DNA of 64,000 bases from Paraphoma chrysanthemicola (lineage: Eukaryota; Ascomycota; Dothideomycetes; Pleosporales; Phaeosphaeriaceae), in the NCBI GenBank assembly GCA_020744225.1, contig JAGMWG010000014.1, forward strand, positions 62,001-126,000, written 5' to 3'. Under the pieces are notes generated by a model. That model saw nothing but the letters and a program-made list of their open reading frames with translations, made no database searches and was not told the origin of the DNA. A program made the position numbers and the translations under genes. Of this stretch, positions 45,568 through 57,326 are shown piece after piece. Numbering within the stretch: the stretch's first letter is position 1; each line of letters opens with the position of its first letter.

Positions 45568-46968
45568 TCACTCGTTCGTTCCATCCCTGCTCGGCCAAGA
45601 TGGTTGTAGTGTTTGTACAGCCTTCTGTGACGTTTTCTGCAATTGAGGCCGGCGCCACACAGTATCTAGGATCTGGTGATCCTCTGCCAATTGGTAGTAG
45701 TAATAGTCTTGGTGAGGGCCAGACCACGTCCATTCGGTATAATGGTTGTCAATGCATTGGCCACGACAGACTATTCTCCCCGATGGCTCAGCGTATGGCT
45801 GGCTATCAAAGTAAACAGTGTGCGTCCTTGTCACATGTGTCAGAGAGTTGAACGATTGCTCGGGTCTCCCGTTGATCGTTTTCGCGGAATTATGCGGATG
45901 ATTCGAAAAGCGAGAAGGAGACGTGTGGTCTTGATAAAGAGACTGTTGTAAAGACTCATCTGTGTCTGTCCATGTGGCAGAAGCATTTTGAGGTTTGATG
46001 CTGGGCTGCTGACAAAGAGTACAGCAGAAAACAGGATCTGTAAGACAGTTCTGCAATATGTCTTCTAATGAGCAACGATCGACCGGCTTCCGCTCAGTCA
46101 TGCGAAGAATGATTGGACCAATAAATGATGCCCCAAGCGACGGGGTAGATTGTTGGGCGTCCTGTGCTGAGATTTGCATACGAATCCTTTCCATGGAGTC
46201 AGAGTACTTCGTTTTCTCGTCGTAATCAAGAGACTTTATGACAATATTGTATATTTCGATAAAAACACAACCTAATGAGTATACATCAGCTGAAGAGCGT
46301 CGAGCTTGATGTAATACGACTTCAGGGGCGGAATATTTGCGTGTTGTCCTTTCAGCTGGTCCTGTGGTCATGCTTGTATCAAGATTACTAAAATCAAGCG
46401 CAAGACCGAAGTCAGTATAGAGCACCCTGCTATTGTGGATCAAAATATTGCTTGGCTTAATATCCTTGTGCCGAATCTGCTGCTTTCGCATGAAAGCGAG
46501 GCCGCTCGATTAGTACCCAAATGCTTGCATGAGTATTTGGGTCATTTGTTGTCGTGTAGCATTCTGCTCGTCAGAGAGATCCGAGAATCTGTTCAGGAAC
46601 TTTGCAAGATCACCTTCATTGGCCATCGGCGACAATATGAGTCCCAGTGAATCTTTGGTAGCATATGTGGCCTGGATGCGCACCATATGATGGTGTTGTG
46701 CGAGTTTCCGGATCTGTTTCGCCTCATGATGAAACTCCTGCAAGATCCTAACTCTTTCGTTCCGCTTTGGAGTCGTATGGAATATCTTGCGTGCGAAGAC
46801 ACGTCCAGTGTGCACATCCCGAACTGCATCGACGACACCATAGCCACCTACCGGCCTCTCATGTATGTAAGGCAGCTGCGCCTCTTGTACGTTTTCATGA
46901 TCTGTATTCTCAAGGATACGAAGTTTGTGGGTTGGCTGCGAGAGCGCGGTTTTGGGGACAAATGCCAT
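45568..46968 (-). pseudogene. Fungal protein-kinase-like gene with in-frame stop
   Basis: Reading from ATG 46966-46968 (MAFVPKTALSQ) the frame has PVGGYGVVDAVRDVHTGRVF then ARKIF (Gly-loop and catalytic Lys). It continues to LMQAFGY and hits TAA at 46510-46512. The same frame resumes at once with SSGLAFMRKQQIRHKDIKPS (catalytic loop), LYTDFGLALDFS, YSAPEVV and SADVYSLGCVFIEIY. The family normally reads continuously across this point, and no GT..AG intron of normal size removes the stop. The C-terminal HYTEWTWSGPHQDYYYYQ resembles tails of fungal kinase/ankyrin proteins. All catalytic motifs except the loop are intact, so the damage may be recent, or a sequencing error. Confidence 0.7.
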
Positions 46969-47690
46969 GGCCACCTAACAACTGTTCCGCTACGTTGACC
47001 CCTGACCACAACGCCCACGGACGGAAGAGCAGGATGGAATTATGTAGCAAGGTTGAGTGAGATCATGAGGTCCTGCGACCTATCTGCCGGGGCACGGGCT
47101 ACAGATCCAGGATTGGTCACTTGCGCTGTGGCGGTGCAAGGCTATTCATTTTTCTCGCGAAGCGCTCGCACACAATTGCACGAAGAAAATCACACACAAT
47201 AAGCTTCGCAAGGTGAACTGTATTGCGCTATATGTGTACTTCGATACAACTTGGTGGAAAGGCGACCTGGGGGAGGCAAGACACCGTGGCTGTGAGGAGC
47301 GGGACCTGGACCACTTCCGCCCCACCTTCCGTTGCGGCTGGAGACCGAAGATGAGGGAGCGCGGGCCGCTCCCACCAACACACGCGACTCGCGCTCGACT
47401 TCAACATGGATCTCAGCCAAATCGCCTCCCAATCACACTGTCCCCTTGGAGAAAATAATACATCTGCCTTGTAATGCTTCGCAAGCAGCAATGATAAATA
47501 TTTCGATAGCCTGCCACCACATAGTCCTGTTGGCTCTTGATCCGGTGGCACGGCTGAGCCCACTAACGAGGGTGGCGCAGGTCATAGGCAAACGACTGCC
47601 TCACTAGTCTTACCCGTGCAATTCACTCCACCCTTGAGGAACAGTTCTTTGCGACGTTTGTTCGGTGCTGGACAAAGACGACTGACTGAA
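46969..47690. other. Intergenic region between kinase and HET relics
   Basis: It lies between two divergent, apparently decayed genes. No supported gene or element was recognised in these 722 bp. Confidence 0.4.
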
Positions 47691-48910
47691 ATGTCTCAAT
47701 CAATCTCCTCTTCCCTGTCGTCGAACTCGATGTGCATCCGCCTGCTTCGACTTAGTCCAACTGCACAGCCTTCCTCGCCTCTACGCTGCAAACTCCTCGT
47801 GTACCCGCTTGACGCGCGCGCTCCGGATGCGCATACATTCGAAGCGCTCTCATACGCGTGGGAACATCTCAGCAAAGTGAGTGGCTGCGTGTCAAGACGG
47901 GGTCCAAGTGGTACAAAGTTCAGATCACATCCAATCTTCAGGCCGCATTGATCAAGCTTCGAGACCCATACTTTGAGCGCGTACTATGGACTGACGCAAT
48001 CTGCATCAACCAAGAAGACGATGAAGCGAAAGCACATCAGGTTGAACTATGGCTCGGATCTATGGGTTGGCGCAGTGCCTTGTTGTTTGGTTAGGTGAAG
48101 AGAAGGATGATAGTACTTTAGCGCTACGGCAGCTTGAGGCTTTGGATTCTAAAGCTGAAAATCCGTACACTGTGACTGACCTTTCTGATGGCGAAGATGA
48201 AGACAGCCACACGAGGAAACCTCGAGTGACGGACGTCCACATGACGCTGGATGGGCAGGGACGCAGCACAGCTTGTATGATGCAGGTCAGTTATCTTTCC
48301 AGGCTACTGATGCCCTAACACTATAAAACAGACGTGAGAGGGAAGGACGGCATCGGAAGCGAACGTATGCCATTTCTGCCTTGCTCAATCGAGTGTATTT
48401 CCGCCGAGTATGGGTATGTATGCTTCAAATCTTGTGGAGTGCAATTGACTACCGTTACTTATGAATTTAACAAACTCAAAGATGCTTCAAGAAATGGCAG
48501 CTGCCCATAGTCTCATCTTCAAGTGCGGCGACGCAGAAAGTTGAGGCCATAGGTTCCGTCAAGGTCTCGTAGCCTTTAACATCCACTACCCGAAAGGGAG
48601 CCTCGAACTGCAAAGTCGTATCTGCCCCATCCTATCACTGCTAGCTCATTCTTTCATCCGCGAACGAGAGCTTGGTGGTCAACATCTCGACCTTCAGCCG
48701 CTGGTCGAGCTCATCGACACATTCCACACACACGAGGCATCCAATTCACGTGACAAGATCTACGCTCTGCTTGGCATGTGTTCGGATAATGAAGCAGCCG
48801 CAGCGCCAAGGCCAGACTACTCGATCCCATGGGCGGACCTACTCGAAAACCTAGCTCGCTTTGTATTTGCCCAGAAAACCAGGTCCGGATACATTGCGAC
48901 CCGGGTCTAA
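47691..48910 (+). pseudogene. Heterokaryon-incompatibility (HET) domain gene, frameshifted
   Basis: HET-family motifs are spread over different frames. FEALSYAW is in the first; a one-base loss near 47859-47863 is needed to reach SEWLRVKTGSKWYKVQITS and RVLWTDAICINQEDDEAKAH. A second loss near 48045-48051 is needed to reach ARIYGLAQCLVVWLGE. After an intron-like gap, LLNRVYFRRVW joins by a normal intron to MLQEMAAAHSLIFKCGDAE, followed by TGA at 48542-48544. Further on, SNSRDKIYALLGMCSD and PDYSIPWADLLE match the domain's end. HET proteins trigger cell death after fusion of unlike strains; this copy cannot make an intact one. Confidence 0.75.
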
Positions 48911-49681
48911 TATTTGTGCAGTGTAGTGTAGAACCTACTTCGTGGGTACCGTGACAGGTATCGAAAGTCAAGGTAATTGGAACAACAGTCAGACTGTTCA
49001 GTGCGACACCACCAAGTCAATACTTGGGCGGGAAGTGAAACCCTCTCGTCTGCCACATAGGCGTATTCGACTCCGCAGATCGAGGAATGCTGTTGGGGTT
49101 AACGCTACGCTACTACTCTCGCAAACCACGCAAAAGTACTTGTTGTGCGGTCTGTGCGTAATCACTCGAGGATCGTGATGGTCACAGACTGTACTTTGAC
49201 GTATTATGACTTATATGACTATCCAATGTCGTGGCAGCCGCTCTAGCATGAGGGCTTCAGTTGTAAAGTGAGACGATGGCGAGCTTGTTGTGGAGTTGGC
49301 ACCAAGGAATTACTCATGGAGGTGATTATGTCGATATAGAGGATTACGTTACCCGGTGATCGAATTGCCAATGTTCGAGGACGCCCGATCAAGTTCAGCA
49401 CCTTAATGAGTCCTGAAGGTCCTCGTGTGTAGGTATAGGACTTCGGTGCAAACTTGGTACACTAAAGACATCTCGGGTGCTACAAGTAATATACGTAAAA
49501 GTCTATTGGCATATACAGAATCCTATACTACCCTTGAGCTAATGTGTACATGCAGAGAGCATAATTGTTTCAACGGAGGCATTACATTGCCAGACGCCGC
49601 AGCTCGACGAGCCATAATTGTGGCCTGCGTTTAGGTCCATGTGCTTCTCTGACCATCCAACACTTCTACTATCCCTACACT
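48911..49681. other. Gene-free interval
   Basis: No supported gene was recognised in these 771 bp; it may contain the decayed 3' part of the HET gene. Confidence 0.4.
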
Positions 49682-50744
49682 TCACTCTTCCTTAATCCCA
49701 ACAAACTTGTTCGAATCCTTCCACAACTGATCCTCCAACGCCTCATCAAAAGCGTGAGGCGCATGACCCCTCGCCTCCAAATCCGCGCCCGCATCCGGCG
49801 CCGCTGGTCCCCACTCACCCGCGTCCTCCAGATACTTTCCACCAACACCCTCGTACGCCTTGCCAATGGCAGCCAACACCGTCGTAGCTGCACCTTGCTC
49901 AATGGACTTGGTACCTTTCTGAGACTCAGGGTTTTGTGCAAAGTTTTCCAGGAACGCTTTATCGAGATGACGGATCAGTTCTGTCATGATGACACCCGGA
50001 TGAATAGCGTTGGAATGAAGGCCTTTTGATCCGTAGTACCGTTCGATCGCGTTGGACATGTACAGGTTGGCTGTCTTGGCTTGCCCGTAGGCGACCCAGT
50101 CGAAATAGGATCCGGGCTCTTCGAAATTGTAGTCCTTGGGGCGAATACCGCCGGCTTTATGGGCCGCTGAGGAGAGAACAACGACGCGGGAGTTGAAAGA
50201 GGGTGTGGTGGAGGCGAGGAGGGCTGGTTTTAGGAGCTGGAAGAGGAGGAAATGGCCTAGAGTGAGATTAGCGAATGGCGGACCAGCAGGGTCCGCAGTG
50301 CTCACCAAGGTGGTTGGTAGCGAACTGCGTTTCGAAACCATCTACAGTCAGGGTACGATTTGGGATCGCCATAACACCAGCATTGTTGACCAAAATATTG
50401 AGCTTGCCGCCACTACGTTTCAGGAAGTCTGCGGCCGCGGCTCGTACGCTGGCCAGTGAGGCAAGGTCTAGTTCAAGAAGCTCAATCTTGCCCTCAATGC
50501 CCGCGAGAGCTTTTTCTGCTTTCTTCAAGTCTCGAGCTGCTGCGAAGATTGTGGCGCCAGTCCTGGCAAGGACGCGGACAGTCTCGACGCCGATACCGGC
50601 TGAAGCTCCAGTGACGAGGATGACTTTGTCGTTGAGCTTGCCTTCGACACCTTCATCTTGAAGAATCTGAAGAGCAGTTGGACGGGCATCGCCTGGTCCT
50701 TTGGGGGCAATGTGTACAGCTGCGTACTTGTTTGATGATGCCAT
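49682..50744 (-). CDS. Short-chain dehydrogenase/reductase
   Basis: Two exons (50306-50744, 49682-50256) give 337 residues; the intron is about 49 bp and joins FATNHLG to HFLLFQLLKPALL. The Rossmann motif VTGASAGIGVETVRVLA lies about residues 44-60. LVNNAGVM, the catalytic Ser in VVVLSSAAH, and Tyr-Gly-Gln-Ala-Lys (YxxxK) are all present. The layout matches retinol-dehydrogenase/WW-oxidoreductase-like fungal SDRs that reduce or oxidise small carbonyl or hydroxyl compounds with NAD(P). No membrane segment is seen, so it is probably cytosolic. The substrate is unknown and no cluster partner is visible. Confidence 0.88.
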
Positions 50745-51191
50745 GGTAGGATTGGTAGCAAGATAATTGTAGGAGGTAGTGATGATTCAAGTTGGTGGTG
50801 ATCTATTAAACTCCATAAAAGCTTCCCCATTATATACAAGACCAGATTCGACTCTCATACGTTTTCAGTCCCTCAACCATTGCAACGAGTCCCGGAGTTA
50901 ACGAGAGTATGGTGGTTTTCGAAAGTCCGCCCCCTTTCGCGTCCCTAGGAATCCGTGAAATGTGTCAGCAAGTTTTGCACTCTGCAAGCTGCCATTCCAA
51001 GCAACCAAGTACGAATATGGTATTAATAACTACGAAACGGCCCAGGACGAAGAGTACCACTAATTTTCACTTAGGCTAGTGGAGACAAATAGCGCTCGCA
51101 ATTCGGGCCGAATCGTTGCGGACAAAATATGATCGCCGCATAAGTCAGACCGAAATTTGTAATAGCCCCGGAGTCCGACCGCGATCTTGTA
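50745..51191. other. Intergenic region, SDR promoter side
   Basis: The 447 bp between the SDR start and the 3' end of the GH12 gene (same strand) should hold the SDR promoter; a TATATA-like run is present near 50832. Nothing else is seen. Confidence 0.4.
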
Positions 51192-52234
51192 CTACAGCAT
51201 CGCGACTGCTACAATGACCGCTAAAGCCGACATGAGCTGTAACGAGGGAGAGTGCTTGAGGCTGAGACCAGCTGCTGCCTTGGGCGTTCCTCTTGTTGCA
51301 CTCATCGCAAAGTCGTCCACCGAAAAAGTGACATTCGACGTCGCATGCTTTTGCTCAGTGCCGAATTGGATGACTCCGACATAGTTTGCTGCAAGGACCA
51401 TGCCGTGTCTCCAAAGGTAGTGTAGGAGCGGAGAAATATCGGCATCGAAGTCGGTGATGTTCGCGTCGGAGACCCAAGAGAAGACATATTGTCCGTTGTC
51501 ATTAGGCCCTTGGTAGAGATGACTGAAGTCAAAGTCAGCCTCTAAGGTATGTGGTTCGGCTATGGAGAGTAGAGCTTACAAGGTTCGTCCTCCAATTTTC
51601 TGCATCGGCAGCGTATTGACGTCGGTAGTCGCGTTCGCTCCAATTGGCAGTATCGAGCCAAACTTGCCTATCCATACCATGACTTCGAAGCTAGGCGCCG
51701 TTGTGTTGACGGCTTTCTCAAGCTGCTCGTCGAAGAACACATCGATAGCGACGTTGGTTTTTGCGTCAGTGGCTGTTAGGCCGCTTGCATCGACTGCGGA
51801 TCTAGAGGTACTCAGTGTCGGTCTCATTGACCATGATACCTTGACGTCAATGGCCGACAGATTCGAGAGCCGGATCGGATCACGCTGAACGGCATTGAGG
51901 TTGATATTTGGATATGCATGGACGAGTGTGTCGTTCGCTGCCCATAACCACGTAGTGGATAGTGCGGTCGCATTGTCGGTGATCTCGACGCAAGATCCGC
52001 CACTGTTGTCAAGTCCCCACACGTTGGTACTGACTGTTCATTAAGTTAGCTGTTGTCCCACAAGATGCCTCGACATCTGTGTGTTGTGCGAGGACTTGCG
52101 TTTGCGGCCTTACATGTATATTTGCCTGAAGAGTCAGTGATATTCTGATATTGCCCACACAAGGACGTATCTGGCACAGCAGAAACACTGACAGCAGCCA
52201 GCGCAACGAGGGTCAGTAACCGGTAGTAGTCCAT
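51192..52234 (-). CDS. Secreted glycoside hydrolase family 12 (endoglucanase/xyloglucanase) with GPI-type tail
   Basis: Three exons (52114-52234, 51580-52033, 51192-51522) give 301 residues. The signal peptide is MDYYRLLTLVALAAVSVSA. GH12 features in order are LCGQYQNIT, STNVWGLDNSGGSC, STTWLWAANDTLVHAYPNIN, SFEVMVWIGKFGSILPIG (nucleophile Glu) and GGRTFHLYQGPNDNGQYVFS. Then follow DISPLLHYLW and VIQFGTEQKHATSNVTFSVD (acid/base Glu). Intron 2 must end at 51523 (CTTCAG), not at nearer AGs, to keep the frame. The end SLQLMSALAVIVAVAML after a Ser-rich spacer looks like a GPI signal, which is less usual for GH12. It would cleave beta-1,4-glucans outside the cell. Confidence 0.88.
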
Positions 52235-54725
52235 TCCGAGAGCGTTTTGGCGAGGAAAGGTGACTGGAATCACCGAACTATCAAATCCACAGCAGAATGC
52301 CCAAGTTCGCAGCACGACCTCAACGCACCGGCCCACCACTCATCCCTTCCAAGTCGCCGAGCACGCGCAACCTGCGATCAGACATTGTTGAGAGCTGAAA
52401 TCGTTGAAAAGGGTCACCACCTCGAATCAAAGCGAGACACCAAGTCGTCTGCCGCGCAATATTGGCGCGAGATTGTGACATGCTGCGGCATGGCCTGAAC
52501 AAGACGGACAATACCGCCCACTTCTTCCAAGAATCATGCTCGGAAACGCTAGTCTTGATCCTTATCGGTGTGCAGGTGCTACGTAGGTAGGCTGAGCCTC
52601 AACTTAGGCGCATGCGCGAAGGATCACCGAGGGTAATGCTTGTTGAAATATGTAGATCGACGCGCAGATACGGTCGGGAGGTCGATTTGTGAAGAAAGCA
52701 CGTCCCAAATTAGACATACGCGTCAGATCCGAGCGAGGATTTATGGTGTGGCGGCCGGGACAGCGACGGCAATTCAACGTCGATCATACGGCTAGCGGCA
52801 CGCTTAACCAGACGTCTAGGTTTGTCTTATCGTGTTGAGACTTCACGACACACTTTCTCACAACATCATCGGAGCGCCTTAAGCAAGGCACATTGAAAAT
52901 CACAAAGCTCGCGACTATGAAGCACGACAGGATGTCTCAAGTCCGCGCGTGTCGCAGCCCCTTTGAACGTTGGGGAGCCGTGCGATAATGTTTGGTGATC
53001 ACGATGCGCCACAAAGATAAGAGCTGGTGCGACGGAGACTTTTTCGGCGCTTTACCGGGGTGCTCATGGAAAGTGCCATGTGGAACAAGTGGCCGAGGAA
53101 CGTTGGGTAGAGTTTCAAAATGCGACTTGTTATCTCTCGGAAGCAAAGACCGTCGAATCCGGACGTGGCACGCCCTGTAGCGCCACTACCGAGCGTCCAC
53201 AACAACACTTACGGCGCTTAGCGGCTTAACGTTCTCAGGCTCCAAAAGCCGCTTCTTGTCACCGGATTGGTTCATTGGACCACGTTCATGTACGCCCATG
53301 CTGTATCGCTCCCGGCCCGCATGTACTAGGATGAGACCAACCATCGAAGAATTTTACACAAGGCCACTTTTCTGGTTAGTGATGCCGTCACCGACAACGT
53401 GGAGACGGTTGTGTATGCAGTCACCTCGTTTCGATGATCCCCCACGGGTCCTATGCTATCCCACGGGTACCTGACAGTGACAGGTGCGCCTCTTTTTCAG
53501 TGTCTGGTTGGCACTTGCGGTTTAATATGTCGATCTATATCCATCCACTGTCCAATGTGACGATCTGAATCTGATCTTGGCTGCACAACACGATCTGATC
53601 GTGCTGCCGTATTGTTACCTTGCTACCTCACAATGCACAACGGCTGTTGTACTACCCCCTCACGGAACTGAGCATGGTGCCGTGTCTGGGTCGAGGCCGC
53701 GAGGGGTTCCAGGCTGAACCCACCGTCACAACTCAACATCAAGCATGACTTAGTCTGCAAGTATCGGGCTAGCAGTAGAGGCAAGTACGCAGGGTGTTGA
53801 GATAAGCGGCGTGCTATCGGCAGCTGCGAATAGCTTGGATGACCTCATCCTAGCTCTACCGAGTGTAGGCGTCTATCCCGGTGAAGTGCCCGTCGTGAAG
53901 CATAGAACCAAGGAAATGATCCTTCCTCTGTGATTTGACCATCGACCTCATTTCGAGAAGATCTGCTGTGCTCAGGCTTAGTCCCAAGCGCGCTACCGGA
54001 TTCTTTTCGAGTCGTGAGCAAGGGTTGAGCTCTCAAGAACATTTTGGGGCAGTAATCAATCACTGTCTGCACAAAGACAGCCATGTCATTTTCGGCTGAG
54101 CCAGAACCGTATCGCAGTCTGCATGGCGGACTTCGTTTGTGGACAATGTTCGCCGACGTACTGCTATCTACAGCTACGTTTGATAGCACGGGGCACTCAT
54201 TTCCCTACACTGAGTTTCCACGTTGCAGCGAAACAGCGATCTTCAATTTCGATAGTCGCAAATATGCAGGTCCAATGTAGCTGCGGACTTAGCGACAGCC
54301 GTTCGTCTGGCATCCACTCAAGAGCTCAATATGCAGGCAGGGTTCGACGTATCACCCCCAATTAGGTTCATGGTGTAACAGCGCACTTGGCTGATATCTG
54401 TGGAATACGCGATATCTGGGTGGAGCACAGCCCATGGACCTTCGATACCACGTTCTCAACAAGGCGAAAGCGGATCGAACGTGCCAGCTCTCATCCTATT
54501 CTGGGTCGATGGCTGAGCACGGGATAGCTGAGGCCCGACGCCTGGATGCCGTTGGAACGTCCGAAGGCACGGCAGGTCCGTTGCAGGTTCGGTGCCGGGC
54601 GTATGCGGTGCGCTCGAGCGATACCTGCTTTTCTTACTTGGTGTATTTAGGAGACCTCTTCTCGAGATCCCATCATCAGTCAATATCTTGTATCACAACC
54701 TCACTCGTTCTTGCTGCGATTTAAC
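52235..54725. other. Gene-free interval
   Basis: This 2.5 kb holds no supported gene. A 114-codon minus-strand frame (53845-54189) has no ATG start and resembles nothing. Promoters of the divergent GH12 and GT2 genes lie at its two ends. Confidence 0.45.
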
Positions 54726-57326
54726 ATGGACCCTTTCAAAGAGCCCAACCATCCCGAATCGGCGGCACAGTCCCCTGGTGGGACAAGAAGGACGAGCCTT
54801 AGCTCGTCCTCTGGGCAGGCTCCTGATATTTCAAATATGGGGTTGTACTTGCCCCGTCCAGCGTACCAGCGTCCTGCATCCTATGGATCACGGACACACG
54901 GCAGCTGTGATCACTGTGGTAATCTGGCACCACGATACGGCTCCACCACTATCTATGGCACTCCTCTCAAGCACACTCCTGCGACGAGCACTGAGCATCT
55001 GCCCAAGTTTTCGTCCTCCCGCTACTCTAGTGTACGTCTCCATTTGCACTTCCCAATAGTCCTACACCTCATAGATGTTTCGGGTTGTTTAAGACACTCA
55101 TACTAACAAAAGTTTAGGCTGCAACGTCTCTCTACGGCGGAAAAGGAGAGAAGTTCCCAGATGTGTCTGCTGAACCAGTCTGTCTCGTTGAGCGTGTTCA
55201 CAGAGCGGATGATATCGAGCATCTCCCTCGATGGAAGCGAACCATCAACAGATTCACGCCACTCTTTTCCCTTCTTGCAGTCGGCGCCTACTGGGTCTAC
55301 TTTGCTTTCAGGATCAAGTACACGATCGCTGCGCAGCATGCAGCGAACAGAATCTATGGAATGGCCTGGGCCTTCATTGCCGTCGAGATGGGTGTTGCTC
55401 GTAAGTAGGAAAAACGTTCGCGGTCCATTGGATCTCAGCTAATCCCGAATTTTAGTCCCCATGTTGTGCCATCAATTCTGGCAACTCTTTCTTATCAAAG
55501 GTCGCAAGCGTGAGAAGCTTCGTATCGTTGGCAACACCACTCCGACTGTCGACGTTTTCGTCACATGCTGCAAGGAAGATGTTGGAGTTATAGCCGACAC
55601 GGTTCGCGCTGCTGCTGCAGTCGACTGGCCTACAAACTGCTTCCGTGTTGTCGTGCTTGACGATGGCGCGGATATTGAGCTCAAGGCTGCTGTCGACGAA
55701 GTCGCACAGCTCTATCCCAACGTCTACTACACTGCGCGTCAGAAGATCAAGGGTGTTCCGCATCACTTCAAAGCTGGCAACCTGAACCATGGTCTCCAAT
55801 TCGTGTCTGAGCTACCAGGCGGTGCATCAACGTACATTGCGGCTCTCGACGCCGACATGATTCCCGAGCCCGAGTGGTTGAGGGCTATTATTGCGCACTT
55901 GGTGGTAGAACCTCAGCTGGCTTTGTCTTGCCCTCCTCAGGTAAGTGACCGACCCTTCAGTGTGAAGGGAAGCATTCTGACAAGTTTCAGCTCTTCTACA
56001 ACCTTCCCAAGAATGACCCTCTCATGCAGAGTTTGGACTCCTTCGTACATATTTCCGAGCCCGTCAAGGATGCTGCAGGCGTCGCAGTAAGTTCACCCTC
56101 GCGCTGAAACTTGGCTTTACTGACTCCTCTAAAGTGGTGCACTGGCTCAGGTTATGCCATCCGCCGCGTCGCACTAGATGGTATTGGTGGCTTTCCCACT
56201 GGTTCCCTGGCTGAAGATGTGTGCTGCTCAAGCGTCCTTCTTGGAGCGGGATGGAAAACTGCCTATGTTCACGAACCACTCCAATACGGCACTGTACCAG
56301 AGTCCTTCGCCGGTCACATCAAGCAGCGTACTCGCTGGGTAAGTAACACTCTCAGACTCAGCAATAGACAACCAGCTAATACTCGAGAACAGACCATCGG
56401 TACCGTTCAAACTTCCTTGAAGCTGAATTTCTGCCTCTGGGGACCTTTGGTTACACACATGTCGCTTTTCCAACGTTTGTCCGGCTTTGTGTACACCATC
56501 TCCTCGCTCTTCACAATTTTCCTTACTGCTTCGCTACTCACGATGCCCATCGTCTTGGTCTCAGGAGGAACACTCATTGCCTATGCCAACGGAGACCAGC
56601 TCCGTCTGCTCGCGAGACTATGCTTCGTTGCACTCGTGGCCAACCGCCTCAACGAGTGGGTCATGACGCTCCCTGCAGGCTACCGTCTTGGACAGCGTGA
56701 CGCAGGCGCAATGATGTGGATGGCACCATGTAGGCTCTCTCCTTCCCAAAGTAAACACTTGGACATCGCTGACAGTGTTCTCAACAGACCACGCCATCAC
56801 CATCATTCGCTCCTTCCTGCTCCCCTCCTTCCTCGGTGGCAAGACCGCCGCCTTCTCCTCCTCTGGCTCCCAGCAATCCGAGCTGAACGAGCGCGACCCA
56901 GTCCACCGCGCTGGTCTGTTCCGCCGCCTACGTGTCATCGTCTTTGGCTCAGGTGTATACCTTCATGTCCTCTACATCCTGTTCTGCATTGCCGCTGTCA
57001 CCGTGTCTACTGCACGTGGTATCATCATCAACCGCGGATCCGTCGAGCAGACACTCCTATTCATGCTCACGCACGCATGCTGGCCGCCACTCCTATGGCT
57101 CATTGCGCTGAACAGCTGCTGGGCACCGATCCATTATGCGATCTTCCCGCCCGACATGCCCGATCGCGAAGAATTGCTCAACAGAGACCCGCATACAGGT
57201 ATCGCATACCCGAAGGAGGAGAGCAAGAAGTTGAAGTGGGAGAAGAAGAACGTGTTGCACGAGTTGCAGTATGGTCTCCTCACCGCCTATACCGCTATTC
57301 TCTTTGTTGGATCGTTCTTCTACTAG
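54726..57326 (+). CDS. Membrane glycosyltransferase family 2, cellulose-synthase-like
   Basis: Seven exons (54726-55031, 55118-55400, 55456-55940, 55991-56086, 56135-56338, 56393-56729, 56788-57326) give 749 residues. The N-terminus is cytosolic and Ser/Pro-rich. Two helices around residues 150-195 precede the catalytic domain: PTVDVFVTCCKEDVGVIADT, VVLDDG (Asp-Asp-Gly), YIAALDADMIPEPEWL (DxD), TGSLAEDVCCSSVLL (catalytic Asp in ED) and HIKQRTRW (QxxRW). Several C-terminal helices follow. This is the processive GT2 layout of cellulose, hyaluronan and chitin synthases, so it likely makes a surface beta-glycan from UDP-sugar at the plasma membrane. The product is unknown. Six short introns keep the frame. 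Confidence 0.92.

Noticed and set aside
45302..45733. Second frame overlapping the end of the kinase relic, with an acidic stretch
   Set aside because: The main frame ends with a family-like Trp/Tyr-rich tail, so a frameshift into this frame is not needed. I could not exclude an extra exon.
47228..47563. 111-codon minus-strand frame between the kinase and HET relics
   Set aside because: No recognisable domain; both flanking genes are decayed and no splice-consistent extension was seen.
51523..51579. Apparent frameshift between GH12 exons 2 and 3
   Set aside because: Using the nearest AG acceptors breaks the frame, but the acceptor CTTCAG at 51523-51528 restores the frame and the GH12 motif GGRTFHLYQGP.
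53845..54189. 114-codon minus-strand frame in the 2.5 kb gap
   Set aside because: Its start is GTG, the composition is random and no motif is visible.
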